In this document: positions 57,604 through 64,000 of the stretch, piece after piece
How the letters are laid out: each line of letters opens with the position of its first letter
Numbering within the stretch: position 1 is the first letter of the stretch
Assembly: GCA_003008705.1 (NCBI GenBank)
Contig: PDUO01000095.1
Coordinates: 71,003 to 135,002, forward strand
From: Pezicula radicicola
Lineage: Eukaryota; Ascomycota; Leotiomycetes; Helotiales; Dermateaceae
Direction of reading: 5' to 3'
DNA length: 64,000 nt
Made by a program: the position numbers and the translations under genes
The notes under the pieces: generated by a model
The model's database searches: none
Told to the model about the DNA's origin: nothing
What the model saw: the letters and a program-made list of their open reading frames with translations, nothing else

Positions 57604-57660
57604 ATGGGTACCAGCCTATGGCTTATACGAAGCCTTTAAAATTGTAATATAAAACCCTTA
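57604..57660 (+). repeat. Direct repeat, right copy
   Basis: Matches 54582-54640: ATGGGTACCAGCCTATGG versus GTGGGTGCCAGCCTACGG, continuing to ATAAAACC. A second, smaller repeat pair of CTTCGAAGAACTTTCTTATTTAGCTT type lies at about 57545 and 57797. Confidence 0.55.
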
Positions 57661-57960
57661 GAAATAATAGAGTTAAGTAGAGTACATGAGAGCGGAATAG
57701 AAAGACTTCAGTGCCGGAAAAGAAACTCCAGAATACCTAGCTTGAAATAAGGCGCCAAAGACGGATGAAAGAATGTCCGAAGGCTGCGGCCTCCCTTCTT
57801 CTCTTCGAAGAACTTTCTTATTTAGCTTTGCCTTCGAGTGATAACGAGAAAGGTAATTCGAAGAGAGAAAAATGATATACCCCATCGACCCCGGTCTTTT
57901 TTAAAGTCTTAGTGTAATTCTTAGCATGAATCTTAGTGTAGTCTTAGTCGTGGATTAGAA

Positions 57961-60900
57961 TAAATTTTTACTAGTTTATTTATTAGTTAAAAATATCTAT
58001 ATCTCCTAACTCTAAGTTTAAAAGTTATTAAAAATTAGAATATATAGTATATATATTTTTATCTTTTAACCTTTTACTTAATATACTTAATTTTATACCT
58101 TTTAATTATATATTATTTTATTTATTTAATTATAGTTTTAATCTTTTATTATCTTTTAAGATTTATTTTTTATTATTTTTTTATTTTTTCTCTATCTCTT
58201 AATAGTTTATTATCTATTCTAAAGCTATAGTATAATAATAACTCTTATTAATTTAATATTTATTTCTTACTAAGATATATTAAATATTTAAATATATCTC
58301 TATTTATTAAATAAGTTATTTTAATTTATTTTATATATATCTATTTATTATATATTAATAGTTCTTTTATTTAATAAATATTAAAAGTTATTTTCTTTAT
58401 CTAATTAAAAATAGAATCTTCTTATTATCTTTATTATTAATTTAAATTTATTAAATAATAATTACTCTTTAACTACTAAAAAGTAAGTTTATTTTAATTT
58501 AATAAAAAATAATTAGATTAAGAATATTATCTATATAGAGAGAGATATCTCTTTATTAGATATAGATTAATAAAATAAACTATTTATTTAATAAAAGAGT
58601 ATTTATAAAATAAATATATAAAATACTATTTAACTTAAAATTATAGTAGTTAGGAATTAATTAAAAAATAAAAGAACTTAGTTTTTAACTATTATAAAAC
58701 TTATAAAAAAGTAGAAGATTTAAAAAGTTATCTCTTTTAAAGTATTTAAAAAAGAAAGAAAGATTTAAGAGACTACTTTTAAAGTTCTTAAAAGGGAAAA
58801 GAGAACTAAAAAGACTATTACTCTTAGAGCTCTTAAAAGAGAAAAAAGAACTAAGGAGACTACTACTTTTAAAGCTCTTAAAAGAGAAAAGAGAACTAAG
58901 GAGACTATTACTCTTTAAACTCTTAAAAGAGAAAATAAAGTTAAAGAGACTATTACTCTTAGAGTTATTAATAAAGAAATAAAAACTAAGAAGACTATTA
59001 CTCTTAGAGTTATTAAAAGAGAAAAAAGAACTTAGAATACTATTACTAATAAAGTTACTTAGTAAACTATTATATAAATCTAAAGTAAATAATAAGTTTT
59101 TAAATTTTATTCTTATTATTATATATTAACTTCTTTTCTAAATTAAATTTAATTTTAATTATTATTACTTCTTTCTTTAAAAAAGAATTTAATTATATAT
59201 AAGAGAAATCTACTAAGTTTCTAAAAGTAATTATTTTTACTATATAATACTCTTATATAAAGTCTTACTAAGAGTATATCTTTAATCTTACTAAATAAAA
59301 TCTTTATAGTATATATAAAATATTATTTTAAAAAGATTCTTTATTTAAGTATTTATTATAAGATATAAATTTATTATATTATTTTAATTAAATATAAATA
59401 AATATAAACTATTATACTATTATTAAAAAGTTTATTTTATTATATAATACTTATAATAATTTAATTTAGAAAAGGATTATTTTACTTTTATTTATTAGAA
59501 ATTTTATTAATTATTTATTTTATTAAAAATACTCTATTACTTTAAAAGAACTTAATACTATTAAAGAAGCTTTTATTATAAAAGTTTATATTATTAGTAT
59601 TTTTCTTAAACTTACTTTAGATATAAAGACTAAGATTAGTTATAAAAGAAGTTATAGTTATTATATAATTATTTAATAGGATCTAAGTTAATTATTTAAA
59701 ATTCTCTTTATAGAAAAACTCTCTATCTATATAAGTATTATAGTTACTTAGGAAAAAGAGAGTTTATCTATTTAAGAGAATCTTTATTAGTTTTACTCTA
59801 TTAATAAAGTAAAGGTTCTAACTATACTAAAATAACTTTACTTATATAATTCTATATATAAAGATATCTTTATTAATTATAACTTAATAGATACTTAGTC
59901 TAATAACTATATTCCTTAAAAAGTAAAAGATACTTTTATTATAATAGAACCTTAGAATAATCTACTTATTTAAGATAAAAGAGAGGGATATATAACTTCT
60001 TTAGAAAATAATTCTTTTAAGAATAATTTAGATACTAAAGTAGATAAAGTTCCTAGTAATATAATTATAAATAGATCTTTCTTTTTAGATCTATATAACT
60101 AAGATATAAACTTAATATCTACTCTTATTATTACTTTATAATCTCTTTCTAATAATAAAGATAATAAAAATACCTTAAATATTTCTAATAAGAAAAGTTT
60201 TATTATTATTATAGTTATTTATTTTATTAATATTATTATTTAGTTTCTTCTTCTAGTTATAATTTTTTAAATTTATAAGATAAGTTTATTCTATTTATTA
60301 TAATCTAATATAAACTAACTCTTCTTTTAGATTTATCTTTATCTTTATTTATACCTTATATATCTTATAAATCTAAAGGATAAGTTATTCTATTAGATTC
60401 TTTTACTAATCTAGAGTACTTTATTAGAGTATATTTTATCTTATTTCCTTATAGAGTTAGAGACTATCTTAGAGATATTAATAGTTTATAATTATATAAT
60501 ATTTTTATTTAGAACTTTATTTAATATATTATATTATATTACTCTTATTTATAAGTTTATAATATTATAATATTATAATATTATACTAATATATAAACTC
60601 TTTAGTTTTTTTTAATATTATACTTTTATATTTTATTTATATAATCTTATTCTTTTTTAATAAGCTTTAGTTAAAAATCTTCTTTAAGTTAAAAGAGATT
60701 ATTAAAATAAAACTATAGAGAATCTAAGTATATTAAGTAATAATAACTTAGAGCTTATCTTTATTTAATTTATAAATAAAACTAAAATTATTAACTTTAT
60801 TATTTTTAAACTTATTAATAATATAAGGATTATTTTATNCTTTAATCTAGAGTCTTTTAAAAAGAAAATTTAACTTTAGAATCTTATCTTTAGAAAGATT

Positions 60901-63900
60901 ATTAGATTTAGTATCTCTTTTATTTAGTTTATAATTAACCCTTAAGATATAAAGAATATCTTTATTATTAAACTTAATAGTAAAGATATTTCTTATATCT
61001 TAGATAGTACTAAAGTAAAGATAAAGCTATTATAAATAACTCTTAAAAATCTAGATCTTATAATTTAATACTTTTATATTATAGTTATTATATTCTTTAA
61101 ATATTTACTAAAGACTTTATCTAAAGAGACTAGTATCTTTAGTACTCTCTCTTTATATTTTAGAATTATAGAATTTACTACTAGAATAATAATATATCTA
61201 TATAGTTTTACCTAGGTAATTAGAAACTTTAGAGTTATAAACTTTCTCTAAAGATTTAAAAAGGATCCTAAGTTTAAAGTTAAACTTTTAATTTATATTT
61301 AAAGTATTATTACTAAGGTTATAAATCTTATTTTTAAATAATAATATACTTTAATACCTTTTAGAATAAAGGTATTTTTAGTACTAGATAGAGTTTTTAA
61401 CTAGGAGTTTATTAAAGTTCTTTATTTTAATTCTAATAATATAACTATTAAATACTAAATCTATAAGTATATTATAACTTATATAAAGTATTATTTAAAG
61501 AAGTTTAATATTATATCTATAGAAGATACTACTTCTTAGCTCTAGAATACTAAGCTTATATATAATACTACTTAGTTTTCTAAGAATTAAGAATTAAAAA
61601 TTCTAAACCTTATCTTCTTAAAGGAAACTATAAAGAAATAACTCTAGATCTATAGATTTAATCTTTTAAAGAAACTTATTTTTACTTTTTATATAACTAA
61701 AAAGAGGTTTATAAGAATAGAAAGAAATTATAATTTTATTAATAGTTTTAATAAAGTTATTACTTTTATAATTAAAGTAAATTATAATATTAAATTTACT
61801 TTTAAAAGTTTAAAGATTTTATTAATAATCTATTATATAATAAACTATATAATAAAATCTTAGATAAATAAAGATTAACTTATATTTATAATAGTTATAT
61901 TTAAAAAAGTATATAAAACTATTTAAAAAGAGATTATTATATATAATAATTAATAATCTCTATTTTCTTTAAATATATTAAAATTTACTTTAAAGATATA
62001 TAATAGATTTATAAGAGTTATTAAAATTAAAGCTTTTATTATTTATTATTTCTTACTTAGATAATCTTTATATTATATACTTATAAATAATAAAATAACT
62101 TTATTTAATCTCTATTAAATAAAGTATTATTTCTAAAAAACTCTCTTTATTCTTTTATTATAAGAAGTTTCTAAATAAGAATAAAAATAAGAGTAATATA
62201 ATATCTTTAATATAAAGATAAAGAGATTATTATTATATAATAATTATAAATATAAAGATTCTATTCTTTAATCTTTTAACTTTTATAAGTATATTTCCTA
62301 GTATAAGATAAAGATTATAAAATTACTTCTAGAAAAAGCTTCTTATTTTTCTTTTATAGATAAATATTTACTTTATAAAACTTATATTTAAGTTTCTATT
62401 ACTTTAGTAAAACTTTTATAAACTTCTTCTATTAGTAATAACTTTATAAATTATACTAAGGATAATAAGATAAACTTTATTATAATATTAAAAATAAAAG
62501 ATAAAGTTTATAAAACTCTTCTTAGAATATTCTATCTTTAGGAATAAATACTACTAGAAATTCTAGATACTTAACTTCTTAAATTTAAAAATACTAAGTA
62601 TAAGAATATCTAATTATAAACTTATATTTAATTTTAACTTTCTTCTTATATTATTTATCTTATAAATAATATATTACTATTATAATAAAGTAAAGAAGTT
62701 ATAAATTAAAACTAGAAAGAAAGAGATCTAAATATATAAAACTATTTTAACTTTATAAATAATACTCTTTTAAATATAATAGAGGATATTTAACTAGATT
62801 TTAATTATATTACTTTTTAATCTTTAGAATTCTAATTATTTTAATTAGTTTACTAGCTTATAAGAAGTATAATTAAATATAATTTAAGGATTTATTATAT
62901 ACTAAGTTTAGTTTCTATACTAGTACTCTTTAAAAGTAGTTCTATTATTAAAACTTAGAAAAAAGAAATAAAAGAATAAAGTCTTTAATAAGATTCTTTT
63001 TTATATAATTTAATATCTTCTCTATTATAAGAGAATTTATTCTCTTTTATATTAAACTTAAAATTTATTTTAAGAATTAATTTATCTTTATCTAAATTAT
63101 AAACTTTCTTCTAGATAAATTCTACTTTATAAGTTTTAATTACTTTTATTATAAATTAATTTTTATTAAATATTAAATAACTTATAATTATAAAGGTTAT
63201 CTTTTACTAATTATTTAATTCTAAATATATTAAAAAAGTAAAAGATTAATTTCTATTATATATTAAAAGGATTAATAAAGTTAGAAAGACTTTTTTAATT
63301 AAAACTCTTTAATTTAATCTTTTAATATTTAACTACTTTAAAGAGTTAATACTTATTATAACTATTAGAGTTATAATTACTAATATTAGAGATATTATAT
63401 ATTACTCTATTTTAGAGTTTAATAAAGAAAAAAAACTATTAATAAAAATTAAAATTAGACTTATATCTTAATAAATCCTAGTTTTAGATAAAATTAATAT
63501 ACTTAGTTTAAAAAGTTTATTAACTTTATATAAATATTATAATATAATATAGAATCTTAATCTTAAAAGTAATTATATACTTAGAGGGTTATTTATTATT
63601 ATTCTCTTTAGAGACTTTTAATAATTTTCTCTTATATAAGATTTACCTTTATAGAGTTCTATAATAATAACTTTATATTAGAAGTTTAAAACTATTTAGA
63701 ACTTATTTAACTAAGTTATATTCTTAACTAAATAAATCTAATAAGTAAAGAATATTATCTTCTAAGGTTTACTTTAAAGAACTTAAGAAATAACTTTATT
63801 AAATATAAATATAGTATTATTAAATATATATACTATATCTAAGAGGATAAGTAAAGAAGAAATACTATTAATAGATACTATTATTAGAGAAAATAAAACT

Positions 63901-64000
63901 TAATAGAAAACTAATCTAAAAACTCTTAAAACTTTTACTAAAACTAGAGAATAAAAGATATACTTATATCTAATAAAGTATATTAAATCTATTAATATTT
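57961..64000. repeat. AT isochore, RIP-saturated repeat DNA
   Basis: About 6 kb, continuing past the window. On reading through it I find no CA, TG or CG dinucleotide, so C occurs only before T or C and G only after A or G. There can therefore be no ATG, TGG or TGA codon, and no usable gene. This is the outcome of complete C-to-T mutation at CpA and CpG on both strands. The original element cannot be identified by eye; a long retrotransposon array is likely. One ambiguous base (n) lies at 60839. It may be pericentromeric or subtelomeric. Confidence 0.85.
58769..59062. repeat. 45-bp tandem repeat inside the AT isochore
   Basis: Six full units and a part unit: 58769-58810 (42 bp), then 45-bp units starting at 58811, 58856, 58901, 58946 and 58991, then a partial one from 59036. 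The consensus begins GAGACTATTACTCTTAGAGC and ends AGAAAAAAGAACTAAG. The 45-bp period equals 15 codons, so it may descend from a repeated peptide in the original element. Confidence 0.85.

Overview
The window reads as nuclear DNA of a filamentous ascomycete (Pezizomycotina; a leotiomycete-like fungus is plausible but not proven). The reasons are short introns of about 50-170 nt with GTAAGT-like donors and CTAAY-like branch sites, a multimodular fungal-type NRPS, a HET-domain relic, a fungal-specific transcription-factor relic, and strong signs of repeat-induced point mutation (RIP). No rRNA, tRNA, CRISPR array or prokaryotic operon signal was found.

Layout. (1) 0-6 kb: two intact two-exon minus-strand genes for unknown proteins, one a membrane protein of about 774 aa and one a Cys-motif plus coiled-coil protein of about 552 aa. 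(2) 6-12.5 kb: gene desert with a 17-bp minisatellite, a TA-flanked inverted-repeat element with an AT-saturated core, and a degenerate GC-richer tandem repeat. (3) 12.5-17.6 kb: a three-exon unknown gene, a possible small gene and an intact 630-aa membrane protein. (4) 20-24.2 kb: a frame-broken unknown gene, an intact kinase-like gene (HGD/DFG), a second inverted-repeat element beside its promoter, and a 65-aa Cys/His protein. (5) 25-37 kb: an N-terminal stump of glutamine-PRPP amidotransferase (ADE4-like), then an NRPS pseudogene of about 11 kb with four adenylation, three condensation and two carrier domains still recognisable. (6) 38.6-53 kb: a graveyard of a catabolic gene set: two FAD-dependent (DAO-type) oxidoreductases, an aldehyde dehydrogenase, a fungal transcription factor, an MDR-type quinone oxidoreductase, a cupin joined to a class-III (GSA-type) aminotransferase, and an APC amino-acid/GABA permease. 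All are broken. (7) 53.5-54.5 kb: an approximately 1-kb palindrome. (8) 55-57.6 kb: HET-domain and NLR-N-terminus relics. (9) 57.96 kb to the end: an AT isochore of about 6 kb in which CA, TG and CG dinucleotides seem to be absent, as expected for RIP run to completion.

How it fits together. Most nonsense codons in the 25-53 kb relics are explained by CAR to TAR or TGG to TAG/TGA changes, the RIP signature. Frameshifts and internal deletions come on top. The relics of region 6 would together make an amine or amino-acid uptake and oxidation module: permease, oxidase/aminotransferase, aldehyde dehydrogenase and regulator. The window therefore appears to run from a conserved gene-bearing arm, through a decaying accessory region, into a fully RIPped repeat block.
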